The notes: generated from the sequence alone by a model not told the origin. Counted from the first letter of the stretch, positions 10,671 through 23,112 are shown. The stretch: 64,000 bases of DNA from Grammothele lineata (GCA_002150815.3 NDFF03000045.1:62001-126000); one strand, 5' to 3'. Numbers and translations are program-made.

Positions 10671-12253
10671 GCACATCTATGAGCGTTCCGCCACCAGTAA
10701 GGTACTATATTGAACACGAATAACTTCCCTTCGTTTGTAGTAGTATTTTAGAGCCGTTACGTCGCGGCCCATGGGTGCGCCGTACAGCTTAAGATGAGAG
10801 CACACCTCACAATGAGGTTCTACGACCTCCAGCGCGTCGCGTAAGTCTACCCGTACTCCCCAATGTTCCCCTGGTAGTCACGCCCTTGCGCGGCGCCAGA
10901 ATGTCAGACGTCCTATGCCAAGACTCGTTCGCCGTACGTGAAGGGGAGGAAGAGAAGAGGAGAGGAGAGAGTAGAGGGTGCCGAGGTCGGCTGGGGCGTC
11001 GAAAGAGTGATAGACTTGGAGGTCGAACATACGTGAGACGAGACGGATGCATGCCAGTCGGACGCCAGAATTGAGGCCAGGCGAGCTAGCATACAGCCAA
11101 GGTCGCGAGTCGTGATCAGTGCGGCCGCGGAGGTCGTGGCGTAGCCAGGATACGAATTGGGTGCACGCACTGGTCGTATACTGTGTACATCATCTGCAAT
11201 GAGTGTTAATCTATGACAAGGGGCAAGCTGAGAGAAAAAAAACAAGGTATGGGAAGACATCCAAAGGCCGCTAGATGTGCGAAGTATTGCCGGCGTCATA
11301 GCTGCTCCTCAGGCCTCACGGCCAGAGGGCAAGAACGGAGGAGCCAGTGGATGTGTAGTGCGTCTAGTAAAGCTCCACGCGCGTCGTCTAAGGGGTTAAA
11401 ACACCGCTCCTGGACGTGTTCCTATATATAACAGATATTAGCATAGGAGAAATATGTGGACGATACCGTATACGGATTTAGACGAGAGCAGAGCTCCTTG
11501 AGCCCCGTACGATATCGAGTTGGTGCACAAAAACCTGTAAGGAACATGCGGAGATTCAACGCCGCAAAGATTCCTTGGAAAGAATAACGCCAAGGCCAAC
11601 GCACGTAAAACCCGTCAACCATCCGCGCCTCGTCAACTCGTGCTCAGGCCAACTATGCACGGCCAACGTCAAGGCTCGCAGGGGGACAAAGCGCAAGCGC
11701 ACCCCATTCATCAGTTCCGTCCCGCGTTCCTTCCATGCGAGGGTGCTGGTGCCTCGAGGGAGAGTGAAGGCCGCGGTTGTGCACGACATGTCGCCCCGAG
11801 CTGGCCCAGTGGCAGATAGGTCTCTACCGCCCGTCGTCCTAACGCCCGCGAAGGTCAACAGCGGCACGGTGGTTGTGATCTGACGTCGAGAACGACCAAT
11901 CTGTCTATTGTCGCACGAAGATGGGCGTAGGCTCGAAGCTTGCATCTTGTCTCGCTCCAGTAAAGTAGTCTGGCTGAGAATGGAAGGGAGAACATAGGAG
12001 TCGTGAAAAATTATCATGGTACGTACATGGGAGGGCGCATACAAACACATGTAATAAAGATACACAAATCCGGCGATGACAACGAGAATCGGAACAGACG
12101 AGAGCGCTCGAGGGAACACTCCAGACCCCGAGAGAGACCTGCGCGCATGCGACGACGTGACGTCAGCCAGGTTGGCGCACAACGTGCCGCAGACACACGC
12201 GGTGACGGCGCGGAGCAGTACTCACAAGGAAGGGAAGGGTGCACCGGCGGAAC
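10671..12253. other. Spacer between copies B and C
   Basis: No gene supported. On the minus strand, just downstream of copy C (about 12,010-12,160), a segment encodes AGFVYLYYM-like hydrophobic residues and is related to the segment downstream of copy A. The rest (10.7-11.9 kb) has only short frames without domains. Confidence 0.4.
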
Positions 12254-13558
12254 CTAGCCCAGACACATTCTCCGTGAGAGCGTCCGCCAGAAGCCGTGTG
12301 GTCGCCGCGGACTGCGTGCTGCATCCTCCGCATCGTCTTCGTCGCGTTCTCTCTTTTGTGGTGACCTTGCACCGGCACGCTGCGGTAGCGCGTCCGCTGG
12401 TGGCGTAGACGACTTCTCTGGCAGCGAGTCGTCCGAGACGGAACCCTGGCTGCTCTCCGGTGTAGGTGGAGAGTCGGGGAGGGCGCGTCCTTCATGACGC
12501 TTGTAAGCGTCTTGAATGATCCTGAAGGAAACTTTCGTCAGCACCGAGCATACATGAGATCGTACGAGTGTAGGAACGTACCTTCGTATCGTCTTCCTCT
12601 CTTCAAACAGATCCATGGGATTCGGTATCGTATCGGGGGTGAGATGTTCGTCCAGCTCGAGCCATAGATCCACCAGAGGCTTCCGCTCGACGATCAGCGG
12701 GTTTGCATCCCACCCAAAGATGTCCTCCTTGAACACGGGGTCGATCGTCGTCGCAGCGGACGAAGAGGTAGAGGGCGCCTCAGAGTGGAAGCTTGCGGCG
12801 AGCGCCGCGTCGTACACGGAATCAGAGTCACTGTCGGATGGCGCCGCACACTCTCTGGCACTTTCACCATCCGACAGAGACTCTGATTCCGAGTAGCTTC
12901 CACTCATCGTGAACTGCCCCTTATCGGCTTTCTCAGCCTCTTCTGCCTGCTTCTGCCGCCGCACCGCAGCAATCCGCCGATAGTCTTCCGTGAACCCCTC
13001 TATCAGCTCCAGGTGCTCCATCGAGTCCAGCCGCACCGCCCGAGTGTGGTCATAGTCCTCCGGCCGTACTTTCACCCGCACTTCCAGCTTGCTCTCTATC
13101 CAGTGAAAGCAGTTGGGAAACGGGAACGGCGTCCGAGGCTGCACGGGCCTGTGGCCGCCAGCAGAGGACGAGTTGGGGGCGATAGGGGCGACCATATCGG
13201 AGGTTATCCCGCTCTCGGGATCTTCTGGACGGAGTGTGGTTCCGATCGGACAGACTCGGAAGCGAGTCCAGCGGCTTGTGGGCAGAGGCAGTTCAACAGG
13301 CTATTCGATGGACAATGGATGAGTCAGTATGATTCAAAATGCGCGAGCGCAGGGCAGGGGGTGTAGGGAGAGCTGCGCGAGACGAGAAGGGCAACTTACG
13401 CGGTCCAAATACACCAGGTACTTTTTGGGCTCCATCTTGCGGGCCTCCTCCAGCATCTGCTGGTCGTCGAAGGGGAGGGCCTGCACCATGGCCTCGGGAT
13501 CCATGCGGATGACGGCGTAGTATCGAGGAGAGGGCGACATTAGCTTTAAGCCAGTCAT
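12254..13558 (-). CDS. NCHW-family protein (family 1), copy C; partner in pair 2
   Basis: Exons 13558-13400, 13300-12582 and 12521-12254 give 381 residues. The start was chosen to match copy A (MTGLKLM against MAGLKLM); an in-frame ATG at 13576 would add six residues. All family blocks are present: RYYAVIRMDPEAMVQ, KYLVYLDR, GITSDMVAPIAPN, PFPFPNCFHW, LEVRVKVRPEDYD, VDLWLELDEHL, DTIPNPMDL and RIIQDAYKR, ending in FWRTLSRRMCLG. Exon 2 is close to copy A, including identical runs of about 60 bases, but exon 3 is only about half identical. It is divergent from the family 2 gene at 14036, with 477 bases between start codons. Confidence 0.85.
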
Positions 13559-14035
13559 GGTGTCGAGAGGTATCACAGAGGTATGCGGGAGCCGCCCGCC
13601 ACAGAGAGCTATTTGTACCAGGAGGAGGCAGTGGGGTAACCGGAACTTGGATGACTGGATATGACAGAGGCGGTGAGAAGAGGGTTGGGCCTAGGGACGC
13701 CGAGGCGGCGCAGGGGCAACCATCACCCGTTTTGGGTTTGCATGGTGGCGCACGTTTGTCACGTGGCTACTGCGTCCGATGTTGTACGGGTGTCTGTTTG
13801 CCGGTTTCCCGCATTCATCATGCCGACCGTCCTGGGAGAATCTGGGAAGTCAATATCGCCCTTTTTGCATTGGCGCACATGACTTGAATCGCCCCGACGC
13901 GTCTGCTGTGGCTTCGCGAAGGCGAGTATGCTTGGACTGCGCAGCCTTTCCACTTTGCTCTTTTCCTCCTCGACACTTAGTGACTGATCCTCTAAACCCC
14001 AGTAAACGTCACTGGTACTTCGCTGCTAGCCTTGC
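13559..14035. promoter_or_regulatory. Shared intergenic promoter region of pair 2
   Basis: 477 bases between divergent start codons. A CACGTG palindrome lies at 13760-13765 (context tgtCACGTGgc). Otherwise the sequence is not obviously similar to the pair 1 spacer. Confidence 0.5.
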
Positions 14036-15615
14036 ATGGCTTCCGACGCGGCGACCACGCCAACCCCCCCGCCTCCTACACTTCACCCCGACTGCGAGGC
14101 ATGCGCCAATCCCGACCGTACGCGGTACTCTGTTGACCCTGAAGACACCTTCTACAAGCTCGGGGACATCATCGTCCTTCAGGAGTCCATCCACACTCCA
14201 ATACACCAGCTCTTTGCTCGCTCTCTCTCTGGTGCGCCCAACACCGACGGCGCAAGTTCCTCCCCACCCGTCCCTCCGACCGACCACTCCTCCGCCCCGT
14301 CCACAGCCCCAGACCACCTGGCACCCCCAGTACTCGGGACGAAACGCTCTGCCTCCTCCTTCGCGTCCCAAGCGTCCGGCGCGTCCAGCGTCGGAGCTAG
14401 CAAACGCAGCACCAAACGGCAGGCCTTCCCCAATCGCCCCGCCATCATCTGGGACGTCGAGGGCGCGACACAGCGCGGGACGTTCGCGTGCCTGATGACG
14501 ACGTACGCGGGCGCGCACGCGTTCGCGCATCTCCCGCCCATCCTCCAGAGGTTCTGCCTTCCCGTCGCGCCCCACGCCGCGCTCGAAGTTGGGTGCGAGC
14601 ACGTTCACACGTCACCCGAGTGGCAGAGACCCCATAGCTGGTTCGTCGCCTTTCCGTTCCTCTCGGCCGGACGCGTTAAAGGCCGGTGAGTCTCCTCCGT
14701 GCAAACATATGCAGCGCGCTGTTGACGGAGATGCGAAAGGTGGGAGTTCAGGGCGGGATTGGATCCTCCAGCAGGCGTTGCAGCCGATGGTGAAGGACTC
14801 GCTGGAGAAAAGAAAACCGTTGAAGGAAATGGACATGCCGATGGAGATGGGGACGTCGTGGGTCGCGGTAAGAGTGAAGTAGTACAAGCAAGCATCCTCA
14901 CAGAAGCAAGCGTCCTTGGGGTGAGGACGCCGGACGCCGGGTTCAGAGTGGACAAGCGACAGTGGGCGGTGCTGGACGAGATCTGCACTGCAAAGTTCGC
15001 AGAGTGGGTGGAGTTGTGTACCAAGGACCCGGACAACCTGGAGCGATGCAAGGAGGAGTACGAGGTGCGTCTTCCGTCTTCGATGTCCGTCTGCCTCTGG
15101 TACTGACATACCGCCTATATCTTAGAGATTCAAAGATCAAGGACCCAACGTGAAACGAACTGCAGTACGCGTTTGCTTGCTCCCCCGCTCCCGCGAAGCA
15201 TTTGTTGGTTAACGCTTGGATCGCGCCTCGCCTACTACCCAGGGAGCCTCCCGCGAGACGTTCAACTCCATTGCTCAGAACACGTCGGAGCCTCAACCCC
15301 CAAACATGCCACCGCCCCAGGCCAACCCAGAGCCCGGGCCGTCGCGTCAGCAAGGCTCTCGCCGTCCGTCTGTGCGTTTCTTCAAGCTCACAATGTCACG
15401 TGTTTAGACGAGCATTAATGACGTCACAACTCACTACTCTATCGTAGTCGTCAAAGGAGAACAACTCGGAGCTTTTTCCAGGGAACGTGCGGCTCCCTGG
15501 CCAAGGAAAGAAGCGCGGCCGTGGCGGTGGTCGTGGTCGTGATTTTTGGGATAAGCTGCGGGGGCTCGGTAGGGGACGGGGCGGCCGCGGTGGTGGTGGC
15601 GGCACCAGAACTTGA
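14036..15615 (+). CDS. RPCV-family protein (family 2), copy b; partner in pair 2
   Basis: Exons 14036-14685, 14740-15064, 15126-15164, 15243-15371 and 15448-15615 give 436 residues. It has an N-terminal CEAC, RYSVDP, LQESIHTPI, then NRPAIIW, FCLPVAP, CEHVHTSPEW and WFVAFPFLS-GRVKGRW, followed by DLDEIC-like VLDEICTAKFAEW. The last exon encodes an Arg-Gly box (KKRGRGGGRGRDFWDK followed by RGRGGRGGGGG), a pattern known from RNA-binding proteins. It shares intron phases with copy a but has one extra intron after GRVKGR. Compared with copy a the protein is only about half identical, although the adjoining family 1 genes A and C are far closer to each other. Function unknown. Confidence 0.82.
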
Positions 15616-16208
15616 AGCGCCTCAGATCAGGGATTGGATAAGATGGGGACGCACTCGGACTAAGTTTCCCTCGCAATATCGTGTATCGTTATTCAAACAT
15701 GGATGGACTAAATGGAAAGGACAGGATATTTGTACACTACCGCCTCAAGACGAGCGTCACACTGCCTGCGCATGCGACGATCGACGGTGTCGCCAACGCC
15801 GAGACTCTAGATTTAGCGCATCGCCATGAGCATCCGCGGATTGCCCCTCCTGCTCGGTGATGAGCTACTGACGAGTGCAAATGATGTTGCTCATGGTTCC
15901 AGTCAATTATAATAGCGACTTCAACGCCATCAGTGCTCTTGTTGAACGTTCTCACGCACCTTCCTACGGTCACCCACAGACGCATACACAATACACAATT
16001 CAATAGCGTAGTGCTCCCAGTCATGGGAGAAGCTCTCGCTAAGGTCCTGTGCATCCGCCCTTCTTCCCCTTTTGTCTTCTCTGTTGTTGTGTCGCCACAA
16101 TACTGATATGCACTTTCCTTCGCCTTCCCTGTCAGTGCCATATAATGAGGCTCCGACCTGCTGTGGCAACACCTTCATCAAACCCGCCAGCAAGCAGGAC
16201 CATTCATC
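15616..16208. other. Spacer with no gene seen
   Basis: Only short frames without domains. It holds the 3' end of family 2 copy b and the promoter of family 1 copy K, which runs in the same direction. Confidence 0.4.
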
Positions 16209-17645
16209 ATGACCCTCAAGTTCCCTCTCATTGGGCTCTATGCAGTGGTCAGGATGGATCCCGTCGCAATGGTCGAGCATCTAAATGATCCTATCGCTCT
16301 GCAACAAGCTCGCGCTCTGATCACAAAGAAGTACCTCGTTTATCTGAAGGACGTACGTCTACCGTGCCAACATCCCCGTTTCGCGTGGAGCTAACTCATA
16401 ATGTACAGCCACGAGAGCTTCCGTGGCCTCACAGCCCATGGTGTCGCTTCGAAGTTGCGTTAATTGCGAACGCACCGCGAGACGAAGAGCCGCTCAAGGG
16501 CATCACCCGCGACATGGTCCTTCCAATCCATCCCAACGTGGAATATGCGAACGGACGTGAACCCCTCCATCCTACACGACCCTTCCCCTTTCCAAACTGC
16601 TTCCACTGGTTCCGTGCGATTACGATCGTGCGCATCCGCGCCATTCCCGAAGGGTATGGAGACGGGTCAGAGGGGATTTATCTCCCTCCAGAAGAACATG
16701 CCCTAATCCTGAAGAATTGCAAGCCTTTCGTTCACCGCATGCTCGAATTTCAGGGGGCAAGACAGGTGGGAAATAATGTAGTAGCGGACGTTACGGAGGA
16801 CGCGGTCGAAGGCCGCAAAGACTCTGGTCGTAACGCCCCCAATGATTCTCGTCCGGAACTGAAAGAGTACGGCACCTCTGAGCCCGCGGCGCCACCACCT
16901 CATATCGTGCAGAACTGCGACGAATACCATATAGCGTCAACGCCGGTGATAAATCGTCCAACGAGTTTACCATCGTCGAGCCCAGCACGCGACCAGGACC
17001 AAGAACACATTCCACACGGTTCCGCCACTAGCCTCGGCATCTTGGTGGACCTGTTTGGGCCGAATTTCAGAGCCGACGAACGATTCATGCCGCTTGTCGA
17101 CCTCTGGTATGACCCTGAGGGGCATTTTACTGCAGACACCATCCCCAATCCCTCCGGCTTACTCGAGGAAGAACAGGCTATTGAAACGTCAGTATGATGG
17201 AATATCGTCAGCTTGATATAGATGTTAACGTGCCTACAGAATCATTTGTGATGCTCTTGCAAGACTGATAGCTCAAGGCAAGCCAATACCACCTGTGCGA
17301 CCGCCACGCCCGCCGCCTTCGTGGACAGAAGAATCAAGCATTAAATACAGCCAGAGCAGCTGCAGCCGCATACACTCTATAGCTTCGTCCACCTGGTCTG
17401 TGCATATCCCCGAGACGACACGTCCTGTAACACCAACATTGTCTGATCGTGCGTCCGTCGAGAGCGCACGCTTCTTTCCCGGTGTGTAACAACGTCTCTA
17501 TTTCAAGCTGACGCGCACTAACGCGCCGCCCTTAGCTCCGAAACCGACAGCGATGCCCAAGGTCATAACGAGAAGAATTCGCCCTTTGTTAAAAAGGTGG
17601 TTAAGACTTCCTCGCCACCTCCCTTTCCTACCATATTGGCCATAG
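16209..17645 (+). CDS. NCHW-family protein (family 1), copy K
   Basis: Exons 16209-16352, 16409-17187, 17240-17481 and 17536-17645 give 424 residues, and phases close exactly. Family blocks: LYAVVRMDPVAMVEHL, KYLVYLKD, GITRDMVLPIHPNVEYANGR, PFPFPNCFHW, VDLWYDPEGHFTADTIPNP, IICDALARL. A Pro- and Ser-rich segment follows. The fourth exon adds a strongly basic, aromatic C-terminus (RRIRPLLKRWLRLPRH) that can form an amphipathic helix, comparable to the short tails of the other copies. It lies in tandem behind family 2 copy b rather than head to head with a partner. Function unknown. Confidence 0.82.
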
Positions 17646-18047
17646 CACGCACGTTGTGGAGAATTGCCCCGGAGCCTCCGCCGTTCTGAATCTTGATCGT
17701 TCCCGTACACCGTACTTCGACTGTACTTCTTTTAGCTTACCAATCCCCGTATGCGGCCTCTACCACTGGCGTGACATGTTGTACTGGCTAGAAGCTTGAG
17801 GGCCATTTCGTCTCGTGTTTTCACTCCGTCCGAGATTTGTTTGTCAAGAACTGGTGAGTGCCCGTGAACCCGGCGTCAGGGTTGATACGACGTCTCTAGA
17901 GTCCTAGTTCGCAGCCGTTGTATTGGAAAAGCTGGTTCCAAATATCTGAAACCACTGTGGATAGATAAACAATCGGACTCATCGTGTACATGACCTTCAG
18001 TCGACCGGGAACAGACAAATACAGGTCGCGCTAGACCATGGCAGCAA
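17646..18047. other. Convergent spacer, end of the first accessory cluster
   Basis: No gene seen. The 3' ends of family 1 copy K and of the conserved RS-rich gene face each other here, so this marks the border between accessory and conserved DNA. Confidence 0.45.
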
Positions 18048-19284
18048 TCAGCCGTCGAACATAGAGCCGTCCATGCGTACGCCCAGATTCTGTTTGATGT
18101 CCATGCCGAGCAACTTCATCTTTCCAGCCTGTAAAAGTGAAGCTTGCCTTAGCCCACGGTATCCATCTGAGCAGAAGCGACAAGACGCACCTGTATGCGC
18201 TCGCTCTGAACCTTGCGCAGCTCCATTAGTTGCTCCCTGCTCATGTACGTCTCTGTCTCAGCCGGGCGGCGTTTGTGCGTGCTCTCGAGCGCCTTCATGT
18301 CTGCGTTGGGGTCGTACGAGTCGTCGGTGGGAGGCAGGTACTCGCCCGCGCGCAAGGCAGTCATGCGACGTTCGTATTCCTCCATGTGATAGAATTTCTC
18401 GTGGGGAAGCGTAGCTGCAGTACGCGGATCGCTCTTCAGAGATACGGGTTGTGTGGTGAGGACGTTAAGGGGCATACCTGTGTTGTAGTCCTCCACGAAA
18501 CGAGCGAATTCCTTCTTAGTCTGATCTTTCGATATCGTTTCTGGGTTGATTTTGCGCTCCTCCACAAGCCATGCGCGGAACTCTTGCTCTTTGTTGTACA
18601 TACTAACGCTCAAGTTAGCGACCACCTGTAATCCACGATAACCATACCACACTTACTCGGACTCGTTGATAATGCCGTACTTGCCCCACTGGTGGTGACC
18701 CACGGCTCCGCTCTTGTGTTTCTGTGTAGCACGGACGCACCATAAGACAACGCAGCGTAACATAGATAGCATGCACGCACCTTCTTGTCCTTTTTGCTCT
18801 TCCTCTTCTTCTCCTTCCTATCCCGACTCCCACTCCTGCTGCGCCGCCGTTTGTGTTTATCCTTCTTCCGCCTCCGCCGTCCGTGGTCCGAATCGCTCGA
18901 CGAGGAAGAACTGGACGAAGCAGAGCGCCCCCGCCGCCGCTTAGACCGATCCCGCCGCCTGCTACGCTCACTGTCCCTCGAACGCGAACGCGAGCGGCCT
19001 CGGCCGTCATGATGTGCTCCACCACCCTTCTGCTTGCCACTTTCCCTGCGATTGTCTCTCCTCCCTGACCGCGAAGACGAGCGTGGGTGTGAGCGGTCTC
19101 TCCTCGGGCTGCGTGATCGTCGGCGCGGAGACCTCGAGCGTCGGCGTGGGGAACGGGATCGGGAGGGCATGCGTTGGTGTCGCTGCGAGTAGGAGTCGTC
19201 GGGGGAGCGCGACCGGCCCCGTCGGTCGCCGTCGCGGTCGTCGCGTCGCGGCCTGTCTGGCCCTCTTGACGATGGCCCATCCAT
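18048..19284 (-). CDS. RS-rich nuclear protein, SCI1-like
   Basis: Exons 19284-18781, 18721-18657, 18602-18478, 18414-18191 and 18128-18048 give 332 residues. The first half is an arginine-serine domain with repeated RSRSPRR units, basic stretches and a run of Ser. The second half has KSGAVGHHQWGKYGIINESD, NKEQEF-AWL, FVEDYNT, LPHEKFY and EEYERR. That order resembles the style cell-cycle inhibitor 1 (SCI1)-like proteins of plants and their uncharacterised fungal relatives (QWGKYGI, EDYNT, KYY). RS domains target proteins to splicing speckles, so a nuclear role in RNA processing is likely but not shown. The intron between EDYNT and ATLPHEKFY was placed by this homology. Confidence 0.82.
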
Positions 19285-19475
19285 CCGGGCAAGCTGATCA
19301 GTGTCGGTCTATTGATTGAATGAGCGCAGAATGAAGAAGCAGCGTGTTGACGAGGGTGCGGTAAGGGGAACACCCAAGTAGCGTTCGAACTTTGGGCTAA
19401 CGGCGAAGGACCCGCACGTTTTGGGGAAGGTAAGCTTTTTCTGGCTATGTTGGCACAAGTAATAGCTCTTCCGTC

Positions 19476-19549
19476 GGCCGACTAGCTCAGCTGGTTAGAG
19501 CGTGGTGCTAATAACGCCAAGGTCGTCGGTTCGATCCCGGCGTTGGCCA
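19476..19549 (+). tRNA. tRNA-Ile (anticodon AAU)
   Basis: A 74-base sequence folds into a full cloverleaf: acceptor stem GGCCGAC with GTTGGCC, D-arm GCTC/GAGC, anticodon stem TGGTG/CGCCA with loop CTAATAA (anticodon AAT), and T-arm GTCGG/CCGGC with loop TTCGATC. The discriminator is A. There is no intron. A and B box promoter elements lie in the D and T arms as usual for RNA polymerase III. Confidence 0.97.
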
Positions 19550-19552
19550 TAG

Positions 19553-19562
19553 TTTTATTTTT
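19553..19562 (+). terminator. RNA polymerase III terminator of tRNA-Ile
   Basis: Runs of T (TTTT then TTTTT) begin four bases after the tRNA, as expected for polymerase III stops. Confidence 0.85.
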
Positions 19563-19781
19563 CCCTCTTAGACGATAATCAGCGAGATCGACTGGGTACT
19601 GTCGTCTACTGTCTGCTTCGAAATTTTCACCCACGAACCCTGCGAGAAGGGGTGTCTAGCTATTCAGTACAGGGCACTTGAAATCTGGAGATGTCCTATA
19701 AGATGTGCAACGGACACGGTCGGGAAGGACTGCTTACACAAATATGATAGGATGCTTCTGAAGTCGCTGGTACACACCTCT

Positions 19782-20700
19782 CTAAGCTAGAATGCCCTCA
19801 TTTAGCCGCTTCAACAACCAATGCTTCCACTTGTCTCCCGGGTTCTCCTTCTCCAACGGCGTGGGATCGTCCGAGAAGCCCATCATGACGACATTGGACA
19901 CGGGCGGATCGACGCACATCAAAAGCACCGCGAACGCGCCCTTGCCGCCGTTCTGCACCGTCAGGTCGTGCGTGTACTTGAGCTGCCCGCGCAGCTCCGC
20001 CTCCTGCTCCTTCCCGAACGCTTTGTACGGCACGACCGCGGCCCCGAACGCAAAGAACGCCGTCTCCGGGCGCGGCGCGCTCCCGTCCGGCATCGTCCGC
20101 GGGCCCCTGAGGAAGATCGCGAAGAGGAAGTCGTTTGCGCGCCGCGCGTCGTGCATGACCCCGAGCGCGGTCGCGGCCGCCTCGGAGATCGTGGGTCGGT
20201 GCTTGGAGGTGAAGGCGCGGAGGTCTTTCGTCTCTTTGGGCTCGCCGAGGCCACCGTTGGCTGGCTGGTACTTGCGGTTGAGCGCGCATTTGGGTTTGTG
20301 CCGCTTCCAGTTGGCCTTTTGACACTCTTTGCTCTGTGCGCGGCAAGAAGGCGAGGGCGAGGGAGAAGGGGCGCGTACATCGCGACAGGGGTGGATGGAG
20401 TCAGACGAGGAGATGTAGTGGGACTAGGGGCGGATAGGGAAGGAGAGCACGAACACAATAGATCTCGATAGAGCAACCTCCGCACCGAAAGAACGTAGCG
20501 CCCTCGCTGCGAGACTTGAAGCAGTACTGACATTGCATGAAGTCCCTGTGCATGACACCCTTGTTCTCGGGCTGAGGATTGGGCCGGGGTGGGGGCGGTC
20601 CACCCATGACCATCCAAAGAGCGTACTGGTCGTGGCAGCATTCACATCCGATCTCTATGTAGTCCGCAAGTGCGACGCCCATGCGATTGTTGAAGGCCAT
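19782..20700 (-). CDS. MYND zinc-finger protein
   Basis: Two exons (20700-20455 and 20333-19782) give 265 residues. The MYND zinc-binding series starts at residue 57: CQYC, then CGGC, YCSKECQ and H-x3-C across the intron (WKRHKPKC), the classic spacing of two zinc sites. An extra Cys-rich patch (CECCHD, residues 19-24) precedes it. The rest has no named domain; it contains HDARRANDFLFAIFLRG and ends WKHWLLKRLNEGILA. MYND fingers bind proline-rich partners or, in SMYD enzymes, sit beside a SET domain; no SET motif is present, so an adaptor role is more likely. Splice choice is supported by the continuous zinc motif. Confidence 0.85.
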
Positions 20701-20998
20701 TGCGATCGGTAGCTGGTTGATTGGCTTTTTTAGAAGAGGATACGGGAGGTCGTTGTCTGTCGTTGTGGCCGGAAAAGAGCTCAGCAGCAGCGTCGATTTT
20801 GCGCCTCGGATTTTGCCGAGTGGCCTTTTGGTGGCGGAGCGAGGGATATCTCGATCATGACTCGCACGCCCTGATAGCTCATACATAGCTAACGGGAAAG
20901 AAAGGGATCTTTGGTCGCATGGGTAATGCTAGCGGAGTTGTATATAGCTACAAATAAGTACAGCGCTACTATCGACTTCGTTCCTGCTATCTCGAGGC

Positions 20999-22373
20999 TC
21001 AGACGATCTTGATCTTGTTCGTCGTGTTCGCCTCTTCGGGCTCCCCGAAGATGTTGATGTCCCAGAAAGGCGGGTAGGTCGTCTTGATGTTATACCGCCT
21101 GCGCTTCTTGCGGCCGAGGTCGCACAGTTTCTCGTAGTCCTCGTCCGAGAGCTCGACCTGCTGGAAGTTGGACTCGATACGTGCTGGTCATGACGAGTCA
21201 GGAACAAGGAGCGTACGAAATAATAAAGGCAATACACTTACAAGGGGTGACGCTCTTCGGGATGACCGAGTAGCCGCGCTTCGCGCCCCACGCGATGAGC
21301 ACCTGTGCGGGCGTCGCGTTGAGCTTCTTCGCGATCTCCTGCACTTCGGGGTATTCTGTGAGCATCGGCTCGTTCGCCACTACGCATAGAGACCGTTAGA
21401 GTATTGCTTCAGAGGAACACGAGTACGGCGTACTGTTGTTTCCGAGAGGGCTGTATGCCGTCAGGTGGATGTTGTTCTTGTTGCAATATTCCACGAGGTC
21501 GTCCTGAAGGAGCAGCGGGTGCGCCTCAATCTGGTTCGCGACCTGCACATGCGAAACCCCAGCGCGTCAGTCACTTCTAACCCAGTCAGGACACGCAGCA
21601 GAGTCCACCCACCGGCCATACGCCCGTCGCATCGACGATGCCCTGGATGTACGGAATGGCAAAGTTGGAGACACCAATCGCCTTGACCTTGCCCGTATCG
21701 AGGAGCTTGATGGTCGCCTTCCAGGTGTCGACGAGGCTCGTCTCCGTGTCGAGGGTCACCCAGCCGGGCTTCCCCGGCTCCTCGGGCTCGAGGATCTTCG
21801 CGCCCGGTTCAACGGGCGGGAACGCGACCGGCCAGTGTACCACTGCCAGAATGAAACGCGTCAAAAAAGTGAAGGACAAGACCAATGGAGGTGCGCGTAC
21901 GGTAAAGGTCAACGTAGTCAAGCCCGAGCTGCTTCAATGACGCGTCGAGCTCGCGCTCGACCATGTCTGGCCTGTGCGAGGTGTTCCAGAGCTTGGTAGT
22001 GATGAAGAGCTCCTCGCGCTTCACGACGGAGGGAATGACCTTCGCGAGCGCACGTCCGACCTAGTATATGCGCATCGTCAGTCGCGTTCGCGAGAGGACG
22101 GAGCGGGGAGGACGCACTTCGTCTTGGTTTTGGTAGACCATAGCACAGTCAATGTGCCTGTATCCCGCGCGAACCGCGACTTCGACCTAAAGATCGGAGG
22201 TTGCATGTCAGCCCCAACGTCCCACAACGTCTCTCGCAATCTCCGACTGCACGCGACGCAAGAAAGATACTTACGGCATTCTCGACCTCATTCGGCTTCG
22301 AGAGCCACGTTCCGAGACCAATCTGGGGGATCTCCGTGCCGCTCCTGAGGGTGATCTTCTTGCCAAACGACAT
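20999..22373 (-). CDS. Aldo-keto reductase
   Basis: Seven exons (22373-22275, 22186-22118, 22060-21901, 21842-21613, 21542-21434, 21379-21242, 21183-20999) give 329 residues, the normal length of the family. These enzymes reduce aldehydes and ketones with NADPH in the cytosol. The catalytic tetrad is visible: Asp46 and Tyr51 in HIDCAMVY, Lys79 in FITTKLWN, His112 in LVHWP. Also present are PQIGLGTW near the start, [19 protein letters not shown] and the cofactor loop IPKSVTPSRIESN. The sequence suits the xylose-reductase/GCY1-like branch, but the substrate cannot be told from this. All seven exons keep frame, so the gene looks intact. Confidence 0.93.
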
Positions 22374-23112
22374 TTTGATTGCGAACTGGAAGCTGTGGAT
22401 GGATGGCGCTGCTTCGGGGAGACGAGGGGGAAGAGATGAGCGAGGTGATAGCATCGTCGCCGCCTTTATACATTCCCTCGTCTTCGCCCTCCGGCGGGGG
22501 TGGAGTGCGGCCCGGCGGCCCGGAGGAGGAAGGAGGGACGAGGGCCGATCGGGACTCCCGATCGGACTCGGGGGGCCGGCGGGGTGTCGCACTGGTGTCG
22601 CCTGACCGCGTGAGTACTCGTCCAGGCGGGACTTGCGCGGTCGAGCGGAACTCATGATGTACATCTTGGAAAGGAGAGCCAAGCGTTCGGCCGCATCTTG
22701 AGAGCGCAGGGGTGACCTAGAGATACACGAAACGCAACGGGCGCTGGACAGTGGCCGATGTCGATGAAGCTCGGGAGGCTGATCTGTTTGGTTTGAGGCG
22801 TTTCCGGGCCGCTGTCCGAACTGAGCCCACGACGTCTCGAGAGCGTGTCCGGGCGGGCCGCCGTTGAGATCTGAGAGGACAAGATGTGCTCACCGGTGGG
22901 ACGGACCGTCCATGTTCCGCGGACAGCGAGAGCAGAGAGTGAAACGTGATCACTTGCACTGGATACCGATATTGCAGAGAATGCGTATGCTCATAGGGGC
23001 GACTTAGTCGCGGGTAGAAGTGCATTGATATACATATGTGAAAACGGCCTGCACTGGGTAAGGTCGGTCAGGAAAGACAGATCCTACCGAAGAAAAAACA
23101 TACCAAGCAAAG
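22374..23112. other. Spacer between aldo-keto reductase and EFG1 genes
   Basis: No gene supported. The first 300 bases are GC-rich and presumably carry the reductase promoter; the rest shows only short frames. Confidence 0.45.

Noticed and set aside
11422..12182. 208-residue minus-strand frame downstream of copy C as a membrane-protein gene
   Set aside because: Most of it lacks any hydrophobic pattern; only the start corresponds to the hydrophobic segment seen behind copy A, so it is better explained as 3' flank or relic exon.
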